NCBI RefSeq assembly: GCF_016342405.1
Contig: NZ_JAEINN010000010.1
Coordinates: forward strand, 102,429-166,428
DNA length: 64,000 bases
Direction of reading: 5' to 3'
DNA from: Maridesulfovibrio ferrireducens
Lineage (GTDB): Bacteria > Desulfobacterota > Desulfovibrionia > Desulfovibrionales > Desulfovibrionaceae
Made by a program: the position numbers and the translations under genes. This document shows, piece by piece, positions 8,494 to 18,181 of this stretch (position 1 is its first letter; every line of letters starts with the position of its first letter). Below the pieces are notes generated by a model. The model ran no database searches and had not been told where the DNA came from. It worked only from the letters and a program-made list of their open reading frames with translations.

Positions 8494-9768
8494 TCAATCC
8501 GCAGAATCATCAGAATTTTCTCCCAGCAAAAGAACCACCCGGTTACGCCCCTGATCTTTAGCTTGATACAATGCAAGATCAGCGCGAAGAATAATATCAT
8601 CAATTGACTGATCCGCCGAAGTTGCCAACGTGGCACCTATACTGACTGTCACAGGGACAGACAGATCAGACTGCTTTCCTAATTTTTCCTCAATCATCGC
8701 CCTGACGCGTTCGGCCACAAAAGCTAAACTGTCCGCATCGGCCCCATCCAGCACGAGAAGAAACTCTTCTCCGCCGTAACGCCCAAAAGAGTCATACGGA
8801 CGCAGGGAGTCGGAGACTAAACTGGCAAGTTCCTTCAGAACAGTATCTCCCTTCTGATGACCAAAGTTATCATTAACCGACTTGAAAAAATCCACGTCAA
8901 TCATAAGGCAGCCAAGTGAAACAAGCTTTCTCCGATGACGGGCAAACCCTTCGGTAAGACGGTTCAGAATAGATGCACGGTTAGCTACATTTGTAAGGGC
9001 GTCAATTGTTGCCATCCTCTTTAACAAGGCCTGAGTCTTGTCCAGACGCTGCTGCATATTGCGAAAGAAAAGCCACAGAATGAGCAGCAAAACACCGACA
9101 GTGACAAGCCCAAGAGCTACAATAACAATATAATTATGATGCAAAGACTTATTTATTTCATCAAGCTTAAAGGAAATACTGATGCCGCCACGCACCTGCC
9201 CAACTGAATATCCCTGCTTGCCATGACAGACCAGGCAGGACTTATCTACCATCAGAGGAGCCATATAACGCAAGCGCCCCCCGTTTACATCATCTTCAAC
9301 GAGAAAAGTCTCTTTCTTTCCGGCTTTAAAGGACTGCAAAGACTGAGATTCAAAAGAATCGGGAGCGTTATCAGGGTTCAAAGGATTCAGGCTGGTGATA
9401 TGAAACACGAAGAGATCATCTTTACCCGCAAGCTCGGAAATCTCACGAGTCATGAGAGCAGGATTCTTCAAAGTAAGCATACGCCCGTCAGCGGCAAGAA
9501 GATCTGGATGTTCTAAATAAAGGTTAGACTCCACACCGGGTCTCTTGAGTACATAGACACCACCGTGCCGAGCTATCCACTGACGCGTAAGTACAATGTT
9601 TCTAAAATTTGCACGCGCTTGCACTATCAACTGATCTTGCAGAAGAATCTTATTACGCAAAGCCAAAGCAAGGAAAAGCCCCGCCATGCAAAGCCCGACG
9701 ACTAAACAGACAAATAAAAGATACCTTTTAAGTATATTTTTATCATTCAACATAGGCAGCCTAGTCAT
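8494..9768 (-). CDS. Membrane diguanylate cyclase with periplasmic c-heme-type (DUF3365) sensor
   Basis: Predicted to make cyclic di-GMP from two GTP in response to a periplasmic signal. A membrane helix (about residues 15-37) is followed by a periplasmic DUF3365/Tll0287-like domain carrying one covalent heme motif, C178-L-V-C-H182. A second helix spans about 212-235. The cytoplasmic GGDEF domain is catalytically complete: GGEEF at 332-336, with an RxxD product-inhibition site (R323-P-Y-D326) the standard five residues ahead. The domain order implies redox, oxygen or NO sensing by the heme, but the ligand is inference. The PilZ protein at 63.2 kb could be one reader of the signal in the cell. 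It is possibly cotranscribed with the downstream carbonic anhydrase. Confidence 0.92.
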   Translation of the reverse strand: MTRLPMLNDKNILKRYLLFVCLVVGLCMAGLFLALALRNKILLQDQLIVQARANFRNIVLTRQWIARHGGVYVLKRPGVESNLYLEHPDLLAADGRMLTLKNPALMTREISELAGKDDLFVFHITSLNPLNPDNAPDSFESQSLQSFKAGKKETFLVEDDVNGGRLRYMAPLMVDKSCLVCHGKQGYSVGQVRGGISISFKLDEINKSLHHNYIVIVALGLVTVGVLLLILWLFFRNMQQRLDKTQALLKRMATIDALTNVANRASILNRLTEGFARHRRKLVSLGCLMIDVDFFKSVNDNFGHQKGDTVLKELASLVSDSLRPYDSFGRYGGEEFLLVLDGADADSLAFVAERVRAMIEEKLGKQSDLSVPVTVSIGATLATSADQSIDDIILRADLALYQAKDQGRNRVVLLLGENSDDSAD

Positions 9769-10093
9769 TAAACGTTTCTAACAATCTGCAAAAAAAGCAG
9801 ACTTAGTACTAATTAATAACAAAGAAAGTTAAATCCTGCCACTTTTTTACAAAACCATAACAAAGTTGCCTGATTATAATTTTAGTTGAACGACAAAATA
9901 ACGTAACACAGAGTTTTATTTTTTAGAGCCTAACTCAGTTTATATATAAAACAAGGTGCCTCCCCCTATCTGTTATTTTTTATATCAGCACCATTAAGTT
10001 ATATTAAGAGCCTCCGATATTGTTACCACTATCACAGTATTATACAAATCAATCAAAACAAGAACTATACTGTAAAATAAGGATAATTTTATT
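9769..10093. other. Intergenic region between divergent genes
   Basis: 325 AT-rich bases between the divergent GGDEF gene and the repeat-protein gene. Both promoters must lie here, but I could not single out a convincing -35/-10 pair. No hairpin terminator or RNA gene was recognised. Confidence 0.5.
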
Positions 10094-11821
10094 ATGACAG
10101 ACTCGATAAATTATATCACAGCGAACATTCAGCCTTTTTCTGTATATTCTCCTGATAAAGACAACAACCAAATTACGCTCGAAACGGCCCTAAAAAAAAA
10201 TCAGGGAATAGATAAAGTTACAATATCCTCGGAGGCTATAGAGAAATACAATACATCTTCCAAAACTGAATCCACTCCGGCAGATTCATGGAAAATGCTT
10301 TCCGGCTTAGATTCAGGGACCACACTTCTAAAAAACGGTAATAAACAGGTCGTAACAATAGACGGGACGAAACTGGAAATTCTCGAATATGACGGCGACA
10401 AACTCATCCGCTCTGTAAAAGGAGATATCACAGCCGAAGGAGCTGTTCTGGAAACAGAAATTTATGATGATAACGGCAAATTAACTCAAACAATAAATAC
10501 GTCCTTGAAAACAATGGATGGCGGCAAAAAAGGAACATCCGCCAAAATAAGCCGAGATATTAAATGGTTTGAAAACGGCGAAATGACCAGACAGATGAGT
10601 GATCATATGCGCCTCCACAGTGAATATATCGACCCTGCCGAAAAAGGTTCCACAGAAAAGCCCCTCTCCCGGATGATTACAGATTTAACTAAAGCTCAAT
10701 CTTCCGATCTAAATAAAATTACCGAAAGGGCAACTAAAGATACTCACACAACTAAATATTTTGCATCCATTCAAGAATTTGCAAACGGTAATATTTCCAG
10801 AAGTGTTGTAATCAACAATAATGCAGACTTTGTGAATATAACCAACCGTTCAAGTAAACGTGTTAATGGAAGAGAAAAATGGACAACCGGAGAACTCAGT
10901 CATTCAAATGGACTTTCAGTCACAATGCAGAACTATGATTCAAACGGAGACCTTCTACGCGAATCATCTTTTAATGCAAGCAACGTGAATGACAAAGATA
11001 CAACTGATGGCAAGATTGAACAAAAAATGTCCGTGTCCTGGTATAATAAGGGAGATCTGGTCAAAAAAAGTTCCGGTTCACTTTCTATGGAAGAAACCCC
11101 TCATAAAGGGCTGCCATCCAGTGCAACATTACTGAAAACTCTTGGCCTAGAAGAAAAAGAATATGCCACACCCAAAACAAAAACAGCGATAGAATTACTT
11201 GCCGTACCTCTAATGGAAAGTTCATCCAAAGCAGAATTTTACAACAATTCAATTGCAGATCAAATAAACTCAGGATCATTTAACAGTTCGGAAAACATAT
11301 CAAAATACGGAGAAGACGACCGACCATACAGTATCTCATGGGAAAATGAAATTTATAAAAACGGAGAACTGGCTGCACGGCAGGAAGACAAAGAATCAGC
11401 GATAGAAAACTTCGGACAAAAAGATATTGCCTTTCGCACCGGGGGAGCTCTCAGCGAAGACTATAGCGGCCCCATCATGCATAGAACCAGCCATGTCGAC
11501 GAAAGTTATGAAAACGGATCCCTCAAAAAACAAGCCAGCATTGAATCTTATGAATATATTCAAGAAGTAAAAAAAGGTTCGGATAAACTTCTTACCCGAA
11601 CCAATGCAACACAGGGGACAGGCTACGACAAACAGCACGTCAGTGAACTTTACGAAGGAGGAGTTACCGAGCACGATGTTCAGGCAAACGCCGCATCCAA
11701 AGCGATGAGCGGTGAAGTAGGCCTAACACTCGAAGACAGCCGATCTATACTCAGATCTTTAAGCGATAAAAACTCAGGCCCTAAAAATCATGAGTATAAA
11801 GTTAAATTTGATCCGGCATAA
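10094..11821 (+). CDS. Repeat protein of unknown function
   Basis: I do not recognise this 575-residue protein. It has no signal peptide or membrane helix, and is rich in Ser, Asn, Lys and Glu. A degenerate unit with an aromatic residue, 1-3 residues, N-G, then a charged tail recurs at least seven times: EIYDDNGKLTQT, KWFENGEMTRQ, QEFANGNISRS, QNYDSNGDLLRES, SWYNKGDLVKKS, EIYKNGELAARQ and ESYENGSLKKQ. The units are spaced irregularly by 40-90 residues. The pattern recalls YD/Rhs-like or YwqK-type beta-hairpin repeats. The N-terminus (ITANIQPFSVYSP, then DKVTISSEAIEKY) resembles the start of short flagellum-associated hypothetical proteins common in Desulfovibrio, a weak similarity. Start is supported by AAGGATAA upstream. 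It is monocistronic and convergent with fetB. Confidence 0.7.
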   Translation: MTDSINYITANIQPFSVYSPDKDNNQITLETALKKNQGIDKVTISSEAIEKYNTSSKTESTPADSWKMLSGLDSGTTLLKNGNKQVVTIDGTKLEILEYDGDKLIRSVKGDITAEGAVLETEIYDDNGKLTQTINTSLKTMDGGKKGTSAKISRDIKWFENGEMTRQMSDHMRLHSEYIDPAEKGSTEKPLSRMITDLTKAQSSDLNKITERATKDTHTTKYFASIQEFANGNISRSVVINNNADFVNITNRSSKRVNGREKWTTGELSHSNGLSVTMQNYDSNGDLLRESSFNASNVNDKDTTDGKIEQKMSVSWYNKGDLVKKSSGSLSMEETPHKGLPSSATLLKTLGLEEKEYATPKTKTAIELLAVPLMESSSKAEFYNNSIADQINSGSFNSSENISKYGEDDRPYSISWENEIYKNGELAARQEDKESAIENFGQKDIAFRTGGALSEDYSGPIMHRTSHVDESYENGSLKKQASIESYEYIQEVKKGSDKLLTRTNATQGTGYDKQHVSELYEGGVTEHDVQANAASKAMSGEVGLTLEDSRSILRSLSDKNSGPKNHEYKVKFDPA

Positions 11822-11890
11822 GCTCCATATGATTAATTCCTGAAAAGACTAAGCTAAATTAGCTGGAGCTAGGATTCTTGTGCCCATAAT

Positions 11891-12676
11891 CTATTTTTTA
11901 AGAACCAAGGTCATAGCAGAAGAAAAACAACGTCTCCGTACCAGCAGAAGCACAATAATCGATGAAAGCGCAGTCGAAGCAACAAGCATAAACATGACGA
12001 CAATCTGATAGCGCACAGCCTCTTCAGGATTTGCTCCTGCCAGAATCTGACCTGTCATCATACCGGGAATTGAAACCAGCCCTACACCCATCATAGCGTT
12101 AATCGACGGAATCATGCCCGCGCGCAAAGCTTTACGAAAAATATCGACCGTGGCTTCCTTAAAATCCGCTCCGTGACAAAGCATCATTTCCACTTCATCG
12201 CGACGATTTCTAAGTTCAGAAAACAACCGCTCGAGCGAGATAGCAAGAGCATTCATAGAATTTCCCGCCACCATGCCGCCAATCGGAATAAAATATTGAG
12301 GAGTCCACCACGGATCAGCGCCGATAACTACTTTTGTCACCAACGCGGTAATAAGAGTGCAGCTGAAAAGAACTGCCACCGTTGTAGGAAACAGATAAGA
12401 TACACTTTTTTCCTTTACCCGCCCGTGAACAATACGCACGGAAAAGAAAGCCATTACAGCGTACAACCCCATCACCAGCAAGGCATTATTAAGCCCGAAA
12501 AGAGCGTTCAGCAGATAGCCCATTGCAAACAGCTGCAAGAAAGTACGAACGGCACCTATGGCAAGATCTTTCTCCAGTTTCAATTGATAAAATACTGAAA
12601 CTGCGCCCGAAATAGTCACAAGACTAAGCGCAATCATTAATTGCGGCCATGAAATAGATATAAAAGAAGTTGTCAT
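11891..12676 (-). CDS. fetB: FetB-type ABC exporter permease (UPF0014)
   Basis: Permease half of the FetAB (YbbLM) ABC system, which in E. coli exports iron and improves resistance to oxidative stress. The 261-residue protein has about seven hydrophobic segments and the UPF0014 hallmarks: GAVRTFLQLFAMGYLL near residue 41, PIGGMVAGNSMNALAISLERL near 131-151, and PSINAMMGVGLVSIPGMMTGQILAG near 194-218. Its start codon overlaps the stop of fetA by one base, so translation is coupled. This is the last gene of the AsmA-fetA-fetB unit. No intrinsic terminator is evident between it and the convergent repeat-protein gene. Confidence 0.88.
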   Translation of the reverse strand: MTTSFISISWPQLMIALSLVTISGAVSVFYQLKLEKDLAIGAVRTFLQLFAMGYLLNALFGLNNALLVMGLYAVMAFFSVRIVHGRVKEKSVSYLFPTTVAVLFSCTLITALVTKVVIGADPWWTPQYFIPIGGMVAGNSMNALAISLERLFSELRNRRDEVEMMLCHGADFKEATVDIFRKALRAGMIPSINAMMGVGLVSIPGMMTGQILAGANPEEAVRYQIVVMFMLVASTALSSIIVLLLVRRRCFSSAMTLVLKK

Positions 12677-13365
12677 CAGAGCACCTCAACTTTGCCGTCT
12701 GCCACGGTAATATGCATATGCGGACATGTCGGGTGATAGCTGGTGTGACTTACCATTAATATGGCAATCTCCTGCTTTGCCAGATCTTCCGCAACTTCCT
12801 CAACCCGTTCCCGGCTTTCGCGGTCAAGCGAGCTTGTAGGCTCATCAAAACAAATAGCATCCGGCTTACTCAAAACAGACCTGATAAGACATATTCTCTG
12901 CCGTTGCCCCACCGAAAGAGAACTGGCTTCCGCATCAAGCGAAACTCCCTCAAGAGCAAGTTTTTCCATCCATACCATGAGAAATTTATCATCTGGAGTG
13001 ATGGATTTCTTTCTGATTTGCAGAGTGAACGGCATCAGGAGATTATCACGAACACTACCGGGCAGAACAATAGGAGTCTGCTGAACAAAGCCGATTCTGG
13101 TTCTGAGTTCCGGCGGATAGAAAGTATCAATTGAAGTACCGCGCAAAAGAATTGCGCCCTGCTGTACTTCTTCCAGCCGGACGGCAAGACGAAGTAAAGT
13201 AGACTTGCCCGCACCGGACGGCCCTGAAATCAGAACAAATTGCCCCGCAGGCACAGCAAAAGAGATATCATTCAACTCAAGCCCATCGGGCCAACTGAAA
13301 TTCACGTTTTTAAATTCTAGAACAGGAACGCCCTGCTCAACTTCATCCGGTTGTGGAATGTTCAT
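12676..13365 (-). CDS. fetA: FetA-type ABC exporter ATP-binding protein
   Basis: ATPase partner of FetB. Motifs in order: Walker A GPSGAGKST (about residues 49-57), Q-loop GFVQQTP, ABC signature SLSVGQRQRICLIRSVL, Walker B AICFDEPTSSLD and the switch histidine in ILMVSHTSYHP. Length (229) is right for this family. It follows the AsmA-like gene by 32 bases and overlaps fetB by one base, so the three are probably one transcript. The iron-export role is transferred from E. coli FetAB and has not been shown here. Confidence 0.88.
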   Translation of the reverse strand: MNIPQPDEVEQGVPVLEFKNVNFSWPDGLELNDISFAVPAGQFVLISGPSGAGKSTLLRLAVRLEEVQQGAILLRGTSIDTFYPPELRTRIGFVQQTPIVLPGSVRDNLLMPFTLQIRKKSITPDDKFLMVWMEKLALEGVSLDAEASSLSVGQRQRICLIRSVLSKPDAICFDEPTSSLDRESRERVEEVAEDLAKQEIAILMVSHTSYHPTCPHMHITVADGKVEVL

Positions 13366-13397
13366 TTTTGTCTCGGTTATATTGTTTAAACCCAGCC

Positions 13398-15485
13398 CTA
13401 TTTAACCTTACCTTTCTTCTTGATCACACGGCGGGGCTGAGCAGTTGCATTCTTCATATTATCAGAAAAACTTTCCTGTTTCGTAAAATCCATAAAACAT
13501 ACATCAGAGCCGTCAACGGGAAGGTCTTTCACAAATATACGCTCTATAGGCACGACAACCGGACTGACGACAAACGAAACAACTGTGCCGACAAGATTCA
13601 ACGCACTGAGTTTGATGCCGAAGTCTTTAAAGGTCCCGTGAACAGCCACCGGAGTCGCAAGATTGAAAAACTCAGGCCGCTTCGGTGTAGGTGCGGCTTC
13701 AAGGTCAATATTGCGCTTCTTAAAATCAATCGCGGCCTTTCCAAAGATTCGCATCTTTGACGTATCAACCACAATGGATTCGGAATCCATCATACCGTTC
13801 TTAATGCCCATTTGAAGTATAGCGCAGTTTATTTTTGACTTTTCCTTTTCCACACTGTCCATAACAGCGGTAAACAGGTTTACTGCCCAAAGATCAATAA
13901 TTCCTGACTCAAGATTCTGAGGCTTGGCACCGATGCGGAAATGACCATTTGCATATTCCATAATAGAATTAAAATCCGGTGCTTCGGACTTTAAAGAAAT
14001 ATCCAAACTGATAAGCCCGCCCATATCCGTATCAGGTTTGGCTTCTCGGGCTATAATACCGTAATCGAATTTATCTATCAGAGCATTAATGCCGGCATTA
14101 ACTCCCTGTGTTGTTATAGCAAAGGTTCCGTCAAAGTGAGCTGCGCCCCCGGGGATATATAAATCCAGAGGATCAATGGAGAGCACGCCGTTTTTAAGAG
14201 TTATAGCCAGCACTCCGCGCCCAAGACTGCTCTTACCTTTTTTAACTTCCTTTGCTTCAAATTTAAACTGGGCATCCAGACTGTTCATAAGTTCGGGACT
14301 TAAAAGATGTCTGACCTCAGAGCCGGAATCCACCTCAACATCAATTTTCGAAGTAGCATTAACGGATGGCTCATCCTGACTTCCACCGGAAGGGGACCAG
14401 CCGTCCAAATTAAAATCATCAAGCTGAATCAATTCGGCTGTAAGCTGCGTTTTTATGTCCGGTTTCGCCTTTGTCCCGGGCACTTTAGCGATATAATTAG
14501 ATAAACTTCCGCTACCGACCAACCTGCTTTCCCCTACCCGCACATCCAGTTTTCGCAGACTGGCCTTACCTTTTCGTGCGTTCAATTCGCAAATGATTCC
14601 GTAATTTTTAAAAGGAGGAAGGTCAACTTTAAGTAAAGAATTTAAAGTAGTTAGATTCTCCCCCTTTACTGAAACACTTAGATTGGCAAATCCGGTTGAA
14701 GATGGAAGTTGTACTTCTCCAGTCAGAGCGAACTGAGTCCGGGCAATCTCACCATTTATTTCCGCCCAGCTTTTCTGCGTTGCTAAAAATTCTGAAAGAG
14801 ATCCGACCTTCACACCAATAGTATAAGGATGCGCACCTATTATCCCCTTAAAATCCAGATAAAAAGGTTCCCCGGCCCTACCAGCTCCATTGCATTCATC
14901 AATACGATACTCTGATCTTAGTCCGGGAACTATTTCGGTAACTTGAATATCTTTAAATAAAATTTTCTGGATGCTTAAAGAATCGGAGGTCAGCTCTAAA
15001 TGATTCTTCGCAGATTTCAGATCCGCAGATTCAGGTTCAATTTTCAGATGATCCGTGGCTCCGGTACCTTTGATCTCCATATCCCAATTAACGGAACCGT
15101 CCTGCTTACTTTCAAGATTAAGTCGAATCCCTTCAACCGTAAGCTCGTGAATTTCAATCTTCGCAGCCAATAATTTTAGGGCATTAACATGCAGTCTTGC
15201 GAATTTCAGAACAGCAAAATTTTTATCTGAAAAACCGGGGGGGTTGGCTATAGTAACATCAGCAACTTCAATAGCGGGACTGAGGGACGTAACAAACTTA
15301 AGCTCTCCGCCGAATGTAACTTTGCGACCTAAGGCATAGGAAGATACTTTTTCCAAAGAAGGTTTAAGCAAAGTAGCATCAACCGGAATCTCAAAAAAAA
15401 GGATTGCGGCAACAGAAAGGACAGTCAGAACCACCAAACTTAAACCCGTTAATAAAAGTATGCGAATAGCCCTGAAAAAAGACAT
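13398..15485 (-). CDS. AsmA-family membrane-anchored protein
   Basis: Large envelope protein of the AsmA family, now thought to act as bridges or regulators for lipid movement between inner and outer membranes. A single N-terminal membrane helix (about residues 7-30) is followed by a long beta-rich periplasmic region of about 660 residues. Family landmarks are YALGRKVTFGGELKF (about 51-65) at the N-terminus and, near the C-terminus, the INCAILQMGIKNGMMDSES region followed by GKAAIDFKKRNIDL. The ATG at 15485 has a near-perfect AGGAGG five bases upstream. It heads the fetAB transcription unit; a functional link between AsmA and metal export is not known. Confidence 0.88.
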   Translation of the reverse strand: MSFFRAIRILLLTGLSLVVLTVLSVAAILFFEIPVDATLLKPSLEKVSSYALGRKVTFGGELKFVTSLSPAIEVADVTIANPPGFSDKNFAVLKFARLHVNALKLLAAKIEIHELTVEGIRLNLESKQDGSVNWDMEIKGTGATDHLKIEPESADLKSAKNHLELTSDSLSIQKILFKDIQVTEIVPGLRSEYRIDECNGAGRAGEPFYLDFKGIIGAHPYTIGVKVGSLSEFLATQKSWAEINGEIARTQFALTGEVQLPSSTGFANLSVSVKGENLTTLNSLLKVDLPPFKNYGIICELNARKGKASLRKLDVRVGESRLVGSGSLSNYIAKVPGTKAKPDIKTQLTAELIQLDDFNLDGWSPSGGSQDEPSVNATSKIDVEVDSGSEVRHLLSPELMNSLDAQFKFEAKEVKKGKSSLGRGVLAITLKNGVLSIDPLDLYIPGGAAHFDGTFAITTQGVNAGINALIDKFDYGIIAREAKPDTDMGGLISLDISLKSEAPDFNSIMEYANGHFRIGAKPQNLESGIIDLWAVNLFTAVMDSVEKEKSKINCAILQMGIKNGMMDSESIVVDTSKMRIFGKAAIDFKKRNIDLEAAPTPKRPEFFNLATPVAVHGTFKDFGIKLSALNLVGTVVSFVVSPVVVPIERIFVKDLPVDGSDVCFMDFTKQESFSDNMKNATAQPRRVIKKKGKVK

Positions 15486-15670
15486 GTCCCCTCCTGAAAG
15501 TTATATCACGCGATAATTATAAAGAGCGGTTTACCATTTAAGCATGTATCGTCTTTAATTGATGTTCCAACCTATGTCCGCTATATAAATAAAGAGTTAT
15601 TTAAATCAATATCTACTCGCTGACACTAAATTATCAATCAACTACACCTAATTAACTACGGCTAATAAAA

Positions 15671-16732
15671 ATGACTATCAATAAAAATAACATTAATTCA
15701 GAGACTAAGAAAGCAGCAGAAGAGTATGTCGAACATATTTTCTACCAGTCAGACAGTGACTGTAAAATAGTAAAAATGTTGAAAGAAGATGCAAATGAAA
15801 GGGTTTACCATGACATGGTTGATAACCCCGATGAGTTCAAACAAAAACCTCAGCTTTTATCTATTGAGCCTTGGAATGGTACAAAGCCTTCAAGCCCTCT
15901 TGAATTTTTAAGGAAAAAGAAAGTCGTGCTGCCTTCTTTACCGCAAGTTTTAATTCAAATTAAACGTGTCATTAACGATCCCCAAAGTACTATTGATGAT
16001 CTAGTTGCAGTAATCAGCAAAGACCCTAAACTAGTTGCGGCAGTACTGCGCCTTGCCAACAGTAGCATATATAATCTTAGCGAGAAGATTGACACGCCAA
16101 GCAAAGCAGTTGCTGTTTTGGGCTTAAAAAAGGCGGGGCTTTTATCTCTTGGAACAGTGTCACTCAGTATGTTTAAAAAGTCTGAAGTTGCCGTTCTTGA
16201 ACTTGAAAAATTCTGGAAACACTCCATAGCCTGCGGAATAATTGCTCAGGAAATTGCCCGCACGGCAAAACTTGGCGATCCTGAACATTTCTTTGTGTCG
16301 GGTCTTCTCCACGACATTGGAGTTCAAATAATTTTTGAAAGTGAAAAAAGTCTTGCTCTCGAACTGATTCGTGTCGCCGAAACAAGGCAAATAAGTTTTT
16401 ATGAAGCAGAAACGGAAGTGCTGGGATTTAATCATGCGGTTCTGGGAGGAATTATCAGCAAAGACTGGGATCTTCCGCAAACACTTATAAGAGCCGCTAC
16501 CGGTCATCACGATCCGGAAATAATCAAAACAGATCCTGAAGCCGCAGTTGTCCATATTGCTGATTACATCGCCAGAGCTCTTGGCTATGAACTTGGATTG
16601 TCAACGACTATAGGCAATTTAAATAAAGACGCATTAAAAAATATAGAAATAACTGCTGAGCAAATTAAAGAACTGATTCCTGAATTTAAAATATTGATTG
16701 GTGAAACTTTTAAAATACTGACCCCAGAATAA
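15671..16732 (+). CDS. HDOD-domain protein
   Basis: Cytosolic signalling protein with an HDOD domain, a degenerate relative of HD phosphohydrolases. The HDOD core (about residues 75-285) starts LPSLPQVLIQIKRVI, contains the SKDPKLVAAVLRLANSS segment typical of the family, and has HD-like residues in FVSGLLHDIGVQIIF. About 75 residues before it show no recognised domain. HDOD proteins typically relay chemotaxis, twitching or c-di-GMP signals rather than hydrolyse nucleotides. No clear Shine-Dalgarno precedes the ATG. The gene ends 77 bases before the M48 protease. Confidence 0.88.
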   Translation: MTINKNNINSETKKAAEEYVEHIFYQSDSDCKIVKMLKEDANERVYHDMVDNPDEFKQKPQLLSIEPWNGTKPSSPLEFLRKKKVVLPSLPQVLIQIKRVINDPQSTIDDLVAVISKDPKLVAAVLRLANSSIYNLSEKIDTPSKAVAVLGLKKAGLLSLGTVSLSMFKKSEVAVLELEKFWKHSIACGIIAQEIARTAKLGDPEHFFVSGLLHDIGVQIIFESEKSLALELIRVAETRQISFYEAETEVLGFNHAVLGGIISKDWDLPQTLIRAATGHHDPEIIKTDPEAAVVHIADYIARALGYELGLSTTIGNLNKDALKNIEITAEQIKELIPEFKILIGETFKILTPE

Positions 16733-16809
16733 AAAACCCTCCTGCCGTGCGGTTGCCAAACCACATAAGTCGAGATATCTTGGGCATAATGAATGACACC
16801 GGAGGAAGC

Positions 16810-18132
16810 ATGTCCAAGACAAAAGCAACAGAAGAGATATCCAGAAGACAAGCGCTTAAACTGATTGCCGGGGGCACGTTAGGTGTTCTTACCGGATGTG
16901 CTGTTAATCCCGTTACCGGTGAACAGCAGCTCATGCTAGTTTCAAAGCAAGAAGAAATACAGCTCGACAAACAGAACTCGCCTCATCAATTTTCTGCCGA
17001 CTATGGCGCTGTGCAGGACAGTGAAATCAATCAATACGTCACACAGGTGGGGCAATCTCTCGCCGCCACCAGTCACAGACCGGACATGCCCTATAATTTC
17101 CGCTGCGTGAATGCCAATTACGTCAACGCGTACGCTTTTCCCGGCGGCAGCATTGCCTGTACCCGCGGTATTATGCTCAAGCTCGAAAACGAAGCAGAAC
17201 TAGCCGCGCTGATAGGTCACGAAATAGGCCACGTAAATGCAAGACACACAGCCGCACGCATGAGTTCCAGCATGGCAACTCAGGGTGTTCTCGCCATAGG
17301 TGCCGGAGTTCTCGCGACACAGAACAGCGACCTTGCCCCGCTGGCAGCCGGACTTGGCGGAATAGGTGCAAGCCTGCTTCTCGCCAACTATTCCCGTGCC
17401 GACGAACGACAGGCGGACAGCCTCGGCATGAACTATATGAACAAAGCGGGATATGACACGGAAGGTATGGTCGGCCTTATGGATGAGCTCAATAAGCTGC
17501 ACAAAACGGAACCTTCATTCGTACAGCAGATGTTTGCCTCCCACCCCATGAGCAGAGAACGCTACGACGACGCAGTTAAACAACGCAACACAACCTACGC
17601 CGGTAAGCACGGTAAAATTCTGCGTGAACGATACATGGACAACATCGCCTCCATCCGCAAAATCCAGCCTGCCATTGAAGAGATGCAAAAAGGTGAAGAA
17701 TCCATGAGCAAAAGGGCTTTTGTAAACGCTGAGGAACACTTTTCCAAAGCCCTCAAAATTGCGCCAAGCGATTATGTAGGGCTGTTGCTCATGTCTAAAT
17801 GTCAAATGGCACAGAACAAAAACAGAGAAGCAATACAATTTGCTGAACACGCCAAGAATGTTTATCCGGCCGAAGCACAGGCTCTCCAGATTGCGGGAAT
17901 ATTAAACTTTGAAACAAAGCAATATAAACAGGCATTAGTTGATTTTAATGGGTACGATAAAAGGTTGCCCGGCAACTCCATGATTACTTTTTTCAAAGGA
18001 ATTTCCTACGAAGCTTTAGGAAACCGCCGCATGGCCGCGAGTGAATATTACAAATTCCTCCAAAACAATCGTGAAGGCAAATATGCTAAGCACGCATATG
18101 GACGGCTTAGTTCATGGGGATATACGCAATAG
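16810..18132 (+). CDS. Tat-exported lipoprotein M48 metalloprotease with TPR-like C-terminus
   Basis: Periplasmic zinc peptidase of the BepA/YfgC type, which elsewhere handles misassembled outer-membrane proteins. The chosen ATG is preceded by GGAGGA; an upstream GTG in the same frame has no such site. The N-terminus combines a twin-arginine motif (SRRQALKL, residues 11-18) with a lipobox LTGC (C30), followed by the AVNPVTG sequence common in this family. The zinc site is H137-E-I-G-H141, with the third ligand probably the E in NYSRADERQADSLG. Residues from about 300 on (SMSKRAFVNAEEHFSKALKI and following) look like three TPR repeats. Length is 440 residues. Confidence 0.9.
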   Translation: MSKTKATEEISRRQALKLIAGGTLGVLTGCAVNPVTGEQQLMLVSKQEEIQLDKQNSPHQFSADYGAVQDSEINQYVTQVGQSLAATSHRPDMPYNFRCVNANYVNAYAFPGGSIACTRGIMLKLENEAELAALIGHEIGHVNARHTAARMSSSMATQGVLAIGAGVLATQNSDLAPLAAGLGGIGASLLLANYSRADERQADSLGMNYMNKAGYDTEGMVGLMDELNKLHKTEPSFVQQMFASHPMSRERYDDAVKQRNTTYAGKHGKILRERYMDNIASIRKIQPAIEEMQKGEESMSKRAFVNAEEHFSKALKIAPSDYVGLLLMSKCQMAQNKNREAIQFAEHAKNVYPAEAQALQIAGILNFETKQYKQALVDFNGYDKRLPGNSMITFFKGISYEALGNRRMAASEYYKFLQNNREGKYAKHAYGRLSSWGYTQ

Positions 18133-18181
18133 CAAGCCAAGTTAATTCTATAAATAAATTTAACTTTAGATGGAGACATTA

